From: Lingula anatina
Lineage: Eukaryota > Brachiopoda > Lingulata > Lingulida > Lingulidae
Reading direction: 5' to 3'
DNA: 64,000 bases
Assembly (NCBI RefSeq): GCF_001039355.2
Contig: NW_019775780.1
Location: forward strand, 601,775-665,774
A program made the position numbers and the translations under genes. This document shows, one piece after another, positions 48,701 to 60,516 of the stretch (positions are counted from its first letter, which is position 1; each line of letters starts with the position of its first letter). The notes below the pieces were generated by a model. That model searched no databases and had not been told where the DNA came from. It saw only the letters and a program-made list of their open reading frames with translations.

Positions 48701-51700
48701 ATGTCTGCTAGTTTTGGAGTGTTTCACATTTTATTTTGAAAAAAATTCAGCATTGAGCATTGCAACATTTTACTTCTTGAAATACTGCAATTCCTAAACT
48801 GTATGTAAAACAAAAAATGGATATCACTTCCACTATTGTGCTTGACAAGCTCTACGCAGTAAAGCAAACAAGAGGTCTCTAGCTTTTATGGTTCCAGAAT
48901 TAGATGAGTTTTCATTTTTTGGCATCTGTTGGGTCCTGTAAAAATGCATCAATTGCCCCTAAACTCACAAAGATGAAAGCAGAACTCAAGTGGATAAGAC
49001 AGGTCGAGACTAAAACCATGAGTACCACCAGTGCGCATGCATGACATAGCTGAATTAAGATTCTCGATTGATAAGTTTTAACTTTAAAAATATCAAGTTA
49101 AAATACCCCTCCTGCTGCAACAAGCACTATGTGATAAACATGTCTGCCCAGAAGACATACATATTTTCCATTTTCTCAATTTTAAAATTCTCAATGTAGG
49201 GTCAGGTAGAGTATGCAGCAGGACATTGGGAGCAGGCTGTCTTGTGCCAGAGAGCACTCTGGTGGCTGCAGAACAATCGTTTGGAGCACCAGCTAACCAT
49301 AGACAGACTGCAGCACATTTACTGGAAGTGTCGAGTACAGGTGCAACTACAGAATATGGAAGTAAGATACTTGTGAAAATAGTTTGCACCTTCAGGTGAT
49401 ATTTATTTATGTGGCTAATGGTATTGTTCAACTTCTGTGATAAGAAAACCTTACATTTTGGTTAACTTAATTCAATATAAATTGAAAATGTGACTAATGA
49501 TTATGAAAAGTGGTTTCAGTTTAATTTCAGCTAAGATCTGACAAAATTGTAGAAGAATTTTAAGTTCTTATAAAAAAAGGGTTAAGGTCTGGAATTATAT
49601 TTTTTGTTTTTTTATTTTAGGAAAAAGACGAAAATGGTATAGTTATTCCATCATTTGATATTGTAATGGCTCCACACAGGTCACAAGAAGCAGTTTTACA
49701 GCAGACAAAGAAAGAGCTGCTTGGTTTTGGGAAGATGCCTCGCAGTGAGCCCACCAAAATGGCAGATTTATCTGCCAAGGTATTAACTTTCATTGATTTT
49801 ACACACCCATCAAACGTGTTTATTTCTAGCTAAGGTGTGTGATGTTAATTAAATTTGAAAAGCCATTATTTAAGATGTAACTTATTTAAGATGTAGTTCA
49901 GATGTGGAGAAAGTTAAAATAAAAACAAGACATATTCATTATAAGCCAGGTTACTTTAGTATAATTTTTTTAATGGAAGTATAATAGTTAAACATGAGTA
50001 TTTAATTAAATATAATTTACTTTATTCCATTTTATTTTGATATGAGTGTTTATGTAAGCTACGTTCCATTTTTCCACAGGAGATAGTAGCCCTGGAAGCT
50101 CTGGTGGGCACACTGCTGGACAGTGGCCAGATTTCTGAGGCCAGTAGGCTGGCCAGTCAGTTTGGATACTTCAGTCAAGATCTTGCCATTGTGGTGGTGG
50201 GTGGTCACTTGTTTGATGATGCATGCTTGTACTTAAGCAATGAGTAGAATGTTCAGTTCATGACTATAAAAGCTAAATGATTTAAATGGGAGTGAGAGAA
50301 TTTATTTATATATAAAAAATTGACAATATTGAAAGGGGGATTGGAGGAGATTTATAGTCCCGCAAGTGTTTGACTCGATGTGCTTTTCACCTGTCTCATT
50401 ATAAAGTCCTGAAGGTGAAATGAGAACTACCCACTACATTATGAACAAGACTGCAGTTGAAGCAGAAAGTAAAATACTGAACAGTTACTTGTCCAGTGTT
50501 TTAAAAACTTGAGCTTGTTAGCAATATTTGTACCTGTATAGATGAACTAACATAACCATTTACTATGTAGACCTGTTGACCTTAATACATATCAGTATAT
50601 ATGATACATTTACTCACAATTTTTCATTCATTCTTTCAAAAGTTAATCCCAGAAAAAGATACTTTCATAAAATTCTTATTTGATTACATTACAGAAAATA
50701 TCTAAATTAACTATTAAAATCAATAAGAAATGTCTTAATTGAAATTTTGATATAATTTTTTTCATTCAGACTTGCATGCGGTTAGCTCATGGAAATATTG
50801 CATCTGATGATATAGATGAAAGTATGAAAGAACTGCTGAACAAAGAGACACCCAAACGGAAGTCCACCCTCCTCAGTAGACCTGGAAGTGGTATGTCAAT
50901 TGATATGCTGTACATCTGCTGCATTTTTAGTCTACTTTGTTGTTAAACAATATGTACAAAATTAGATTTTTCATCCTTTCCCTATCTTTTCACTTATTAA
51001 GATGGTTATGTCATCATAAGAAAAAAAAAGGAGTCTACAAAGCACTTAATTAAAAAACCACTAACCTTAATAACTTACCTAAAATAATTTGAATTGTTAC
51101 AGGTACAAGTTTTGCCAGCCTTGATCCAGTTTCTGTGGAGATGAAAGGTATATTAGCAACAATGGAGAAATTACAGCAGCATTGTAACCATGGGCAACAG
51201 TGCTGTCAGATGATATTGACAGCCTATAGAATATCACAGGTAATAGATAGGTTATTTGACTATTGTATTTGGTTTCCTTTTACTTTTTTGTGTTAATTGC
51301 CCATGTTTTGCAAATAAATAATGGCATTAGTTTTATGAAAGCTGTTTATATTTTTAATCTGGTTTGCATTTGATTCATATAAATAAAACAAATATAACAT
51401 ACTGGAATATAAAGTACTATAAAGATGAATGGAAGATCTGTTGATTATAATTAATTCTCATTGTTGTAATTTGTTTTCCTTTCAGATGATTTCTAAATAT
51501 AACTATGAGCGTGTGATGGAAGAACCCCACTTCACCTTGCTTCACAGTTTACTAACATGTGAAAATGAAGAGAGATTCACTCTTGCCAAAACTTACATAG
51601 AGACCAGTGGATTAGCAGACTCTGAGGTAAGAATGTGGTAGGAGACTTTGAAAATCCAAGTACACCATTCTGCATTATGAAGATGATATTCCAGACATCG

Positions 51701-53585
51701 TAGAGGGCCTAATGCAAAAACTGATTTTATTTATTTATATAATGCCTAGAAGTTCCTTTTATTCCTAGACCCCATTGTATTATTATCTGTTGTAATACTA
51801 TAATTGATATTTATTAATTTAAAAAATTTGATATTTCTTGTTTTTTTTAGCTCTGTGTTTTTCTTGCTGACCAGATCCTCTATTCACTGAGGGTGCTGAC
51901 TGGAGCGAGCTCTGATGATGAAAGCTCCATACCACGAAGTGGCAGTGAACTGATTGTGAAGCCCTCCAGTTCCACGACAGTGTTTCCATCATTGATTGAC
52001 CTGTGTGGAGACCCCTCACTATTGGGAAGCTGCTTGCTGGATGCTGCTAAAGCACTGGGAAGTGACACAGATTTGTCTTCTAAAGGTAACATGGTACACT
52101 TTGGTCATCAAAGATCATTAAAAAGCAGAATTTTTCAAACATTTTCTTAAAATTATGTGGGTATTTGAAGAAAGACATCTGTTATACATACCAATTAAAC
52201 ACAGTCTATTAGCTATAGATTGAAAAGAGAACAGAAAATCCACCACTTGTTATAGGCAAGTTTGGAACAGTGTCCCAGGACCAGCCTTGTTAGTAATGAA
52301 TCTGAGGAAATCCATATGAGGTGTGGTGTTTTGCCTGAACGTGTTATTAAGTGTTTTGTTCATGGTGATGATGAGTAAGGATGCTTTTTTGTTCATGTTC
52401 CAATTTTAATATTAAAATATTATGACATTATGTGACTGTGATGCTTAAATGTGTTTTTTAAAGATGTAAAATATTTTATTGTAATTTACTGTAGAATTGG
52501 CCTTGGAAGTCGAGTTGTTAGTAAGGGCCCATCACTGTTTTACAAAAGCCTGCAAGATGGAAGGTATTGCTAACATATTACGTTCAGCCAGAGTCTTGTC
52601 AGAGAGGCTTGCCAAAGCAGAGGAATTTACACTCATGGTAAGCTCAAGCCAATATGACTGCACATCAGATTAGGTCAATGTCATTGTTTTACAGTGACAA
52701 AAATGAAGCAAAATGGTCTACACCATTATGGCATTTACATTAACAGTTATGTCAATCTACTTAACTATATTCATCAAATTATAAAATTTTGCATGACATT
52801 TGAACAGGGTGCCTTTTGATATTTGTTATAGTTGAGACTCCTGACTGGTGTTGGTCGCTTCAGTGAGATGACATACGTGTTTGACATATTGTGGCAGCAT
52901 CATCAGTTTGAGTTGCTCTTCAGGAAGGGCATGGAGAAGGTAAGGAAAACTTGTCTCTGATTTATTAAGGACCCCAGTTTTAGAGCACAGATAAAATTGT
53001 GTTTCGTGCACTACTAAGATAATCTTCTCGATTCAAGTGCCATAGCTTGGAAAGCAAAATTGTATTTTAAACTTTGAAGAACACAAAACACATTTTGAAA
53101 AATTGTCTGGTTGTCTTCTTAGATTATTTAGTTTTAGATTGATAAATATACTGATCATATAGATTTGTAAGCTTACTACTGCCATTGACCTTGTTCTCCT
53201 GTTTAGATTTATCTGTTAATGCACAAAGTTGAGTCTTGTGTAACTGCTGTTAAGACCTCTCATCACAGGATTACATTGCTTACAGCTTGATACATACTAT
53301 CAAATAATATATACAATCTACAATGTAGGCGACTGGTCTAAGAGGGTTAAATGTAGATTTTCTAGTAGAATTATTAAGTCAAGAAGAATGCAAAATAGGG
53401 CACCTTGTGACCCATTGTGTCTCCTGAATTAAAATAAGTAAATTGGGAATTCATGTCTCATGAAAAACTTTTTAAAAAGTATAAATTAATGTTTTAGATA
53501 ATTTTTAATTTTTTATATATTTCATCTTCAAACATTTTACAAGACTTGTAGCTTTTTGGGATCTTGTTCCTTTTTGGGGGGCATG

Positions 53586-53660
<75 letters not shown>

Positions 53661-56600
53661 TTTTCTGGCATGTCTGCTTTTAGTTGAACTCCTTTACTGA
53701 CACATTTATATTTCATTTTCTGATGGTATATGGCCAATAAATCTTAATTTTCAACCTGAGCTTAGTGTAAATAGTGGTTAACCTTATTTACAGACATTAT
53801 ACTTATGCTGTATATTCTACTCAACCCCTATTTGTAAAGTAAATCTTAAACTGTTATACATTGAATTAGAAGACATATGGGTAAAAGCAGGTATCAAAGC
53901 CCATGTTCAAATCACAGTTACATTTTCTCTTATCATCTTTTATATTTTTTTTCAGGAATTTTCTAGAAATCACTTTTCTGAAGAATTCTCTCTTCAAAGT
54001 TTTGAATGCAAAAATAACTTTAAAATGTCTGTCAAATCAATATTTTCCTATTTTTATATAGAAAAAATATGAATGTTGAAATAATCTTTTATTTATCATG
54101 TTCTCCCACATGAAGTAAAACGCCCCTTATTCTGCAGATGAGATACCTGCAGGCTTTTTAAAATTGTATGTGTAAACTTTTAACCCCATTAAAGTTTCTT
54201 CCTTTTCACTCATACATTTTTGATCTAGACATTGATTTAGCGAACTGGCACAAAGTGAAAAATCAGTAAATATATGCAGTAGTTATCTACTATCAAAACA
54301 AGACATCACTGTTATTTACAGAAATTTGTAAGTGTCCTCATCCTTTCTATCTGACATATTTGTTCACCCTATGACTGCCACCCTTTTCAAATGTTTTTGT
54401 TCAATGCCTGTATATAGCTAGCTTTGCTTTCTAGTTTCTTTTTCAAAATTCAAGTCAATATTGTAGACATGTAGATAAAATATACAGTTATGTATACATA
54501 CAATTATTCTATTTTACATGCTTCTATTGTATATGGAATTGTGTCTTCTCATATCTTACAGTTTTCTAGGACAGCTTCCATTTTAGAGCAAGAGCATTTT
54601 GGCAGTGTTCTCTGAAATAAATAAACTGTAATAGCAGCTAATAACTATGTTTTTTCAATCTACCAGGGCCACCATTTGTAAAACTGGTTTTTAAGGACTG
54701 AAGGGGTGGAAATGTATCCACACTTTTAAGTTTGAAAAGAATTGTGTATATGTAAAAGTGGATTAATCATGAAATTTGTCAGGTGTGTTTTGATCACATT
54801 TTGACAGCTTTTATCACATATGTAGGAGGCTTGCCAATTCAAACTTTTTTAGACATATGTTGCTTGTAAACTATTTTGATCTCTTTGGTATGTACATAAC
54901 AGGGTGATATCAAGGTACAACAAGATAACAAGATATAACCAAGTTACAGAAAGTTTAAATGGCAACTTATTTGACTGAGTACCACATTAGGAGTTCAGAA
55001 TTTTAGTGCACATGTTGTGAATGGTGGACCTAAAAATGAGCTTTTATGAAAATTCCTGATAAAGTTTATATTTTAAAAATGTAATTATGTGAAAAGGTAT
55101 TTATGGACAGTGTGCTTAGCAGTACACCAGCTGGTACCTTTGCTTGTTCTTTGCTATATTTTTGCTAGGAATGTATAAAAAAATTGTCAAAACCTCTTGT
55201 CTTATAATTTGCTTTTGAATCAAAATGTATGAAATTCTGGCTTAAACATTTCCATCTATTGCTTTTTAAACAGTTAAATTAATTTTCTTTTGTGACATAT
55301 TAAAACTTATTTCATTTGACATATCTCTCTTGATATTTTACAGGCAGTAGGGTTTGCAATAAAGGTACTTGTGAATACTTATTGTGACATTGTATAATTC
55401 CTTATAAGATACCTGTAACTTTTTATGATTTACATTTCCCATCTGTAAACACTCCACCTTTGCATTTGATGTTTACCATTCCACAAAACCTTACCTCAAC
55501 CTGTTTATTGTAATTTAAACAATATTTGCCTGAACTGGTGTCATAGTGAACATAATGAGGGCCAGCCATTTGCTATTCATGTTTGTCAGTACTGAAGCCT
55601 CTCTACTGGAAGAAAAAAGTGATGCCTAGTGAAGGAGTGAAATGAATTTTAATGTTTCTTTTGTTATGACCATTTATATAGTAAAATTAAGGTTGTTCAA
55701 GTTTCAGTTTTCAGTATTTGAATCTATTGTTTATTCTTTAAGAACGGAACAGAACAGCAACTAAAATGAGTGTTGGTATTCAAAAATTTATGGAGTATAT
55801 AACAATTCTGCTATACTCTGCAGTATCCAAGAAAGCTCATTTTTTGTCATTGGAAAGAATGGCCAATATCTGAACATAAACAATATGGGACCAGTTGACA
55901 TATAAGCATGTTTATGAATGAGTTTAAAGCAATCTATCCTCAGCTTTTGAATGGTATTCCAGGAAGACAAGCTCCGCCTTGCCATTTTGGAGTACCTGAA
56001 ACGCTACCACCCAACTGACAATGATACGTATACCATGGTGTCTCTCCATTTTACCATGTACAGAGAGATTGCACAGATGTTGGAGGAAAGAGCCAGGAAA
56101 CAGCTAAAACAGTGGATATCAAAACATTTAGGTCAGTATTTTGTCACCTCGCATACATCTATCTGCAAATTTAAGTCTACTTATTTCCACTATCATTGCC
56201 GCATCATGGCAATAAAAGTGTTAGATTTCAAAATTTGATTAAAAATAACAATGATGTGCTAATTGGGTGGCAGTAGTATGTCTTTTTGTCTCCCACAATG
56301 GAACATTAGTTATGCATTCATTGGATGTTTATTTTAATAGTTAATGAGAAATTTGTGTTTTGTAAGGGACCATTCCCACAGATATTTGGATTGATCTTTC
56401 TCCCTGGGGAGTCCCATTAAATTGCTATCAACTTGACCAGCTGAAATGTTTGATATACCTAGTAAAGCTGTTCTAGGGGGTAATTATCTTTACCCTAGCT
56501 GATTCGGTAGGCGTGACAGACATTAAAGCCGGTTAAGTTGATAGCAATTTAGTGAGACTCCCCAGGGAGTTAGACCGATCCAGATGGATTGATCTAGGCA

Positions 56601-58046
56601 TGGGAACCCTGTCTTAGTTTTTATTTATTGTTTCAGACAACAGCCCAGATAATGAGAACAAACTGAAGGAGATAATACAGTTATATTCAGATGCTGCTGA
56701 GAGCTATCTAAAGGTAAACAAAGAGTTTGATGTGCACAGTAATCAGTGAGTTCAGGCACTGTAAAGATATGAATTATTCTGTTTTAAAAAGAGTGACAAA
56801 TTAACTTAACACCAAATCAAGTCCAAGTTAAAATTTGGTCTGACTGTAGCTGCAGAGTGCAGGCCTTTTTTAGTCTGATATGTCATACAGCAAATTTAAC
56901 CAGACAAGCTATACTCTTTCAACATTTCTTGAGATTGGATAATTTTTTTTTTTGCATGTAAATTATTTCAATAGATAAAGCTTTGAAAAAACTTTTTTCC
57001 AAATGTGATCATCTTTAAAACAAATTTTCCTACTTGTTCATTTTGAATTGTTATAAAGCTATGATGGGTAATATGGGTAATATCGCAATTCTATCCCAGG
57101 AGGATTGCCTGCGCCATGCACAGAGCTGTGTAAAGCAGGCTCAGTTGGTGGCTCTGCAGATGCATCTCTTGTCCTCTGGTACAAAAGTGATTAACCTACA
57201 CACTGAGGATGTGACCAAATTCATCACAACTCACAACAAGTTTTATGAGGTAGGTGCTGAAATATAAGACACAATGTCTCAAGAAAAATGAACAAATATC
57301 AGGTTTGTTAGACCAAGTGTGTAGTTTAAGTGCCCTCTAACATGTTTATATTGTTGATATAATAGAGATATTATGATATAAGAATGTAGGAATTGAAAAA
57401 TAACAAGTTTATTCAACATAACAATAGAGATGTTTTTTCTGTTAGTCCTACATAGTGGCAGAGGCATACAACTGCAAGAATATCTGGCCTTCAGCCTTGT
57501 TCCAGCATGTAATAATCAATGGAGACTTGAAATATCTCCAGGACTACAAGGCACACATAGGACTCAACACAGCAGTGATACTGGAGGTGGCTGACAGGTT
57601 GGTCATTCTGTAGAAATAACCAGTTTCACTATCTGTGTGTCCATCTGACATTTTTACCAAAATTTCAAATTTACATTGTTATTTTTTTTTAAATTGAACT
57701 TTTGAATGTTTTATTATAAGATGACGTTTAGAAGTATTTTTTTTTTCTGTTCACTACACAAGTTGTGATTTATATGTTATAGCAAATGAAAATAAGGTAA
57801 TTGTGTGCATCCTTCAATAAGCAAACATTTTGATGACCATACTGTACATTTCATTATTCCAGGTACAGACGTGAAGGCAGTAAAAATGGCAGCAGTGCCA
57901 GTAACATGAAGAGGCTACTGGAGAGCTGCAAAGACATTGTCACCAAGTTCAAAGTGGCACAAGAATTTGCATTTGATGATATGTGGAAGGGCTTGTTAAA
58001 AGGAGACTCTGGGCCATATTTGCAAGATGTTATGGGCAGCAGATGA
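27780..58046 (+). CDS. SPG11: Spatacsin (SPG11) homologue, 44 exons, complete
   Basis: Large scaffold protein that with spastizin and AP-5 serves autophagic lysosome reformation. Exons: 27780-28024, 28376-28485, 28810-28890, 29204-29434, 29704-30427, 30638-30758, 31074-31224, 31411-31601, 31978-32104, 32400-32626, 32919-33092, 39590-39798, 40083-40288, 40688-40910, 41128-41337, 41631-41737, 42064-42209, 42474-42705, 43107-43278, 43704-43836, 44091-44184, 44381-44489, 44904-45063, 45369-45573, 45801-46057, 46474-46671, 46998-47105, 47340-47523, 47685-47887, 48081-48218, 49200-49361, 49621-49779, 50080-50196, 50770-50890, 51103-51239, 51486-51626, 51851-52085, 52495-52637, 52832-52939, 55963-56131, 56637-56713, 57100-57249, 57446-57597, 57863-58046. 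They sum to 2,577 codons with no frame break. Signature matches include SIPIHALEVGLKHRQLDTV, GFDVFSKLRQICFFT, LPHFSLPSL, LRECAK-like LLECAKDDHWVRF, and LLTGVGRFSEMTYVFDILW. The N-terminal Met could also be at 27828. Confidence 0.96.
28512..28590. repeat. Tandem duplication, 39-bp unit x 2
   Basis: Two copies of a 39-bp unit beginning ACATTAAGATAATTGAGG, identical by eye over their full length, just downstream of spatacsin exon 2. Recent slippage or duplication. Confidence 0.95.
29435..29703 (+). other. SPG11: Probable U12-type (minor spliceosome) intron of spatacsin
   Basis: The intron after exon 4 starts GTATCTTT, one mismatch from the U12 donor consensus GTATCCTT. It carries a branch-site match CCTTAAC at 29684-29690, only about 14 bases from the acceptor AG at 29702-29703. 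No long pyrimidine tract separates them. Confidence 0.7.
30535..30558. repeat. (AC)n microsatellite
   Basis: Twelve AC units in the spatacsin intron before exon 6. Confidence 0.9.
33969..33974 (-). other. PolyA signal of the nested SLC46-type gene
   Basis: AATAAA on the minus strand about 160 bases downstream of the TAA stop at 34136-34134. Confidence 0.5.
34134..37014 (-). CDS. SLC46A: SLC46-family major facilitator transporter, nested in spatacsin intron
   Basis: About 565 residues on the minus strand from exons 37014-36288, 36059-35521, 35239-35098, 34678-34595 and 34339-34134, all GT-AG with matching phases. The start MEREEEQPLL is an acidic cytosolic tail; dileucine-like EEEQPLL may be a sorting signal. 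The first helix block FMFLYFFALMGFSPLMTQYL and the MFS motif FYGAYSDKAGRKLCLI after helix 2 mark the family; SLC46 members carry solutes such as folate or small metabolites by proton coupling. N-glycosylation sites are in the first loop (NIS, NTS). The loop between helices 6 and 7 is long, about 110 residues, rich in Pro, Gln and Ser. The family is usually about 450-470 residues, so this loop explains the excess. The reverse-strand AATAAA at 33969-33974 is a likely polyA signal. The substrate cannot be told. Confidence 0.9.
39799..40082 (+). other. SPG11: GC-AG intron of spatacsin
   Basis: Exon 12 ends GGTGGCAG and the intron starts GCAAGC, the usual strong context of GC donors. The alternative GT at 39793 would leave one base over where exon 13 needs two, breaking the frame. 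Only the GC donor keeps the frame. Confidence 0.75.
44023..44080. repeat. 58-bp perfect hairpin next to spatacsin exon 21 acceptor
   Basis: Two 28-bp arms, exact reverse complements (left starts AATAACTAATCCATG), separated by AA. The right arm ends 10 bases before exon 21 at 44091. A smaller hairpin GCTTAC/GTAAGC lies at about 43970-43987. Confidence 0.95.
46679..46704. repeat. T-run/G-run just after the exon 26 donor
   Basis: A run of T, then TA and about 12 G, seven bases after the donor at 46672. The G-run could form G-rich structure in the transcript. Confidence 0.8.
48380..48725. repeat. Diverged tandem repeat, ~150-bp period, in a spatacsin intron
   Basis: About 2.3 copies. Landmarks recur at about 150-bp spacing: AAGGTCACATT at 48486 and 48638, CATGACTTGCT/TATGACTTGCT, and GTATCTCTGCCAGCTTTGGAG-like blocks near 48390, 48550 and 48698. 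One copy contains AGGTCAAAGGTCA at 48620-48632. Confidence 0.75.
52940..55962 (+). other. SPG11: 3-kb spatacsin intron 39
   Basis: No gene recognised. It holds the AC microsatellite and a possible 21-nt microexon at 55344-55364, described in the findings. Confidence 0.7.
53589..53658. repeat. (AC)n microsatellite, 35 units
   Basis: Uninterrupted AC run in the 3-kb spatacsin intron 39. Confidence 0.97.
56366..56612. mobile_element. Foldback/MITE-like element in spatacsin intron 40
   Basis: Left arm at about 56366-56438 and right arm at about 56528-56612 are inverted copies of about 80 bp; the core CTCCCTGGGGAGTC plus AAATTGCTATCAACTT is nearly exact. There is no coding capacity. Its right end lies about 24 bases before exon 41. 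Confidence 0.8.
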
Positions 58047-60469
58047 CTATACTCAAATTTTCATTTATTTGTAATCAAACAGTAAAATAAGCCCTGTTAT
58101 GAATATGTTTCATCTATGAGTAAGTAAGTGAGTAAGACTATGACATCATTCTGCAAAGATTATTGCCCAGTTATTGCAAATTTTGCCAATGAAAACTGTG
58201 ATATGAATCTAATGAAACCAAGTTGTATGAAAATTGCTTTGATCAAGATAAATGGAAATGGTGCCTATTGCATTATGTAAATTCATCAAAAGCTCCTATT
58301 CAAAAAGTTATATGTTAGATAGAGGATATATTTTCAAAATTCACCTTGCCAGACTTTCAGTTATAATTTTTTCTTGGCTGTTTTCCTTTGTATGATCATT
58401 CCTTTGTATGGAAAACATGAATAAACTAAGTTTATTAACTATTATCAATTACACCTGGGCCCTTTTTCAACAAGGACTACTAATTTAACTACATGTACTG
58501 CCATTAATGCTAAATTTGGAGACCTAACTAAAGTCAAGATTTACCCTATAATTAGGTGAAAAAAAGACGTGATAAATCAGCTCTGTTCCTCATTTCTCAA
58601 GTATTTTATTATCCTCCTCTCTCAAGCTTTCTTTTTATCTACAATACTAGATGAGGCAGACCACATTGGTGTATTGGGGACTATGAATTACTACAAAATA
58701 TAATTTTCGGGTAATTAACATCCCAGTAAAAGGGCTTTCTTTACAGAATGTTATGTATTTGTCATTATTGAATAATATTAAAGGAAATCAAAACCTGAAA
58801 GAGTCCTGCACTCCCATAAGCTTAAAAAAAGTTTTAAGAATACTCCTTCAAAGTTTTTAGTAATATTTGGCACTTGTGGATGACATATTCTCTGTGCCAA
58901 AGGTTTTATTACAGAACTTAGAAGGATAAAAAGAATGCTGAACTTTAAAAAAGTATGCTTAAAGATGATTAAGTCTCAGTTCTTTAATATGGGTTTGAAA
59001 TAGGGGTAATATAGAATTCATAAGTCAAACTTGATGCTTTTTACATACAGACTGTATATGTCTGTATGTAATCTGATCAGTGTCTGTCCCTGTTGTTGCT
59101 GTTGCCAAATGTTCATCCTATTGCTGCCAAACCAAACTTTTATTTTACTTAAAATTTACAGTGTGACATGGTTTGAAAATTGGCAGGAATTGAATAAATT
59201 ACATAATATACTGGGCTTGGGGAGATTATGATGTGCTTTTCAGATTATGGTGTTTTTAGGTCAGATTGATGTATAAGAAAGATATTCTGGTGATGAAATT
59301 CTTACTGTTTTTGATGCTATCGTGCACCTCAAGCAAAACTAACAATTGTTATCTCAGCCTGCTTGGGAAAATGTGCTCTTTATTGATCCTCCTGTTATCT
59401 TAATGATACCCCTGTAATAGTGAAAATAATCCTATTTTGCGTCCCAAGCCCAACTGTGCTGATCTTTATCTTGCACTGTTGGCATGTAGTGCTCAGGTTA
59501 AGATGTCTACTGGGATCTCTGATCAGTGGCCCACAGAGATGAAAAAAATTTTTTATCAAAGCAGATAATTGTCAATTTCTAGTAGTGCCCAAGTGTCAGC
59601 CAGAGGTGTAGAATGGCTTATGCTCTGCAGAGCAAAGACTGCGACAAGAACTGCATCTTAAAAAAAAGCAAAATGTTAGTTCTATAATTACCTCCAAAAA
59701 TGGATATGTCTTTATTGGCTCCAATAGCTCTTACTATAGGAATCACTTAAATGTATTTATATGCTTCTTACTGTGTATCAGTATATATAGAGAATACTTT
59801 GTATTTGAAAAGATCAGAGATAGCTGATATGCTTTCCCTATCGCTGTTCAACGCCCCATAACTGTGAAACTATTTTGGTAAAGAAGCAGGTTGCTTTAGA
59901 CAATCAGCATGATTGCTTTACATTTACCTTGATTATTCCGTTTTTTTTTTTTTTTTGCTCAATTTTGATGATGCTTGCCTCATATTTAAGTGACAAACCA
60001 TATTTCTGTTTCCTTTTAAGGTAATAATATATTTTTTTTTTTGCACATATTTTGTTGATGTTTCTTCCTCTTTGGTGTCTGTATATATTCCAGCTTTGCT
60101 GTTTAGTTCAAACTGTAAGAGGTATGGACACTGAAATGAACACTGACCAGCTTTCAGTTCATAGCACAAGAGCCACTGCTACAATTAAAGATAAGATCAA
60201 ATGTGTCCCACTTGAAACAATTTACATAATATGTTTCCATAATTTAAATAATTAATTCCCTCAATTTAAATTATTTGTTCCCACAATTTAATAATTTCAC
60301 ATAAAAAGTGATACCATTGCAATCAGCATACACAGAGACTAATGTAAGAGTTAGTTGAACAGTTGAACAGTGGATCTGGCAATGTGAAATATTACCATTA
60401 ATATGCTGCAGTAAATGGGAAAATTCCAAATTCAATACTTGTCTTGAAAACAGTGCTTCATGCAAAATG
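58047..60469. other. Spatacsin 3' UTR and convergent intergenic region
   Basis: AATAAA at 58420-58425 is the likely spatacsin polyA signal, giving a UTR of about 400 bases. The rest is AT-rich with no gene seen. From about 60240 it contains short repeats of the type TTCCCACAATTTAAATAATT that recur on the other side of the GT31 gene. Confidence 0.5.
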
Positions 60470-60480
60470 TTTATTTAAAT
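60240..60480. repeat. AT-rich repeat block downstream of GT31 gene (copy A)
   Basis: Contains CCACAATTTAATAATT, then GTGATACCATTGCAATCAGC, then TATGCTGCAGTAAATGGGAA. Related blocks occur at 61800-61950 and 63020-63060. Confidence 0.7.
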
Positions 60481-60516
60481 TTTGCAAAGTTGATTACCCT
60501 GAATTCAACAACCATG

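Larger units (their letters stand above)
52495..58046 (+). other. SPG11: Spatacsin C-terminal domain region
   Basis: Residues about 2250-2576, exons 38-44. Landmarks are VRAHHCFTKACKMEGIANIL, the GVGRFSEMTYVFDILWQHHQ block, LRLAILEYLKRYHP, DAAESYLK, the QAQLVALQMHLL segment and the closing FDDMWKGLLKGDSGPYLQDV. Each aligns by eye with the human C-terminus (for example LLTGIGRYNEMTYIFDLLHK). This is the family's most conserved part and shows the gene is intact to its end. A 3-kb intron (52940-55962) divides it. Confidence 0.93.
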
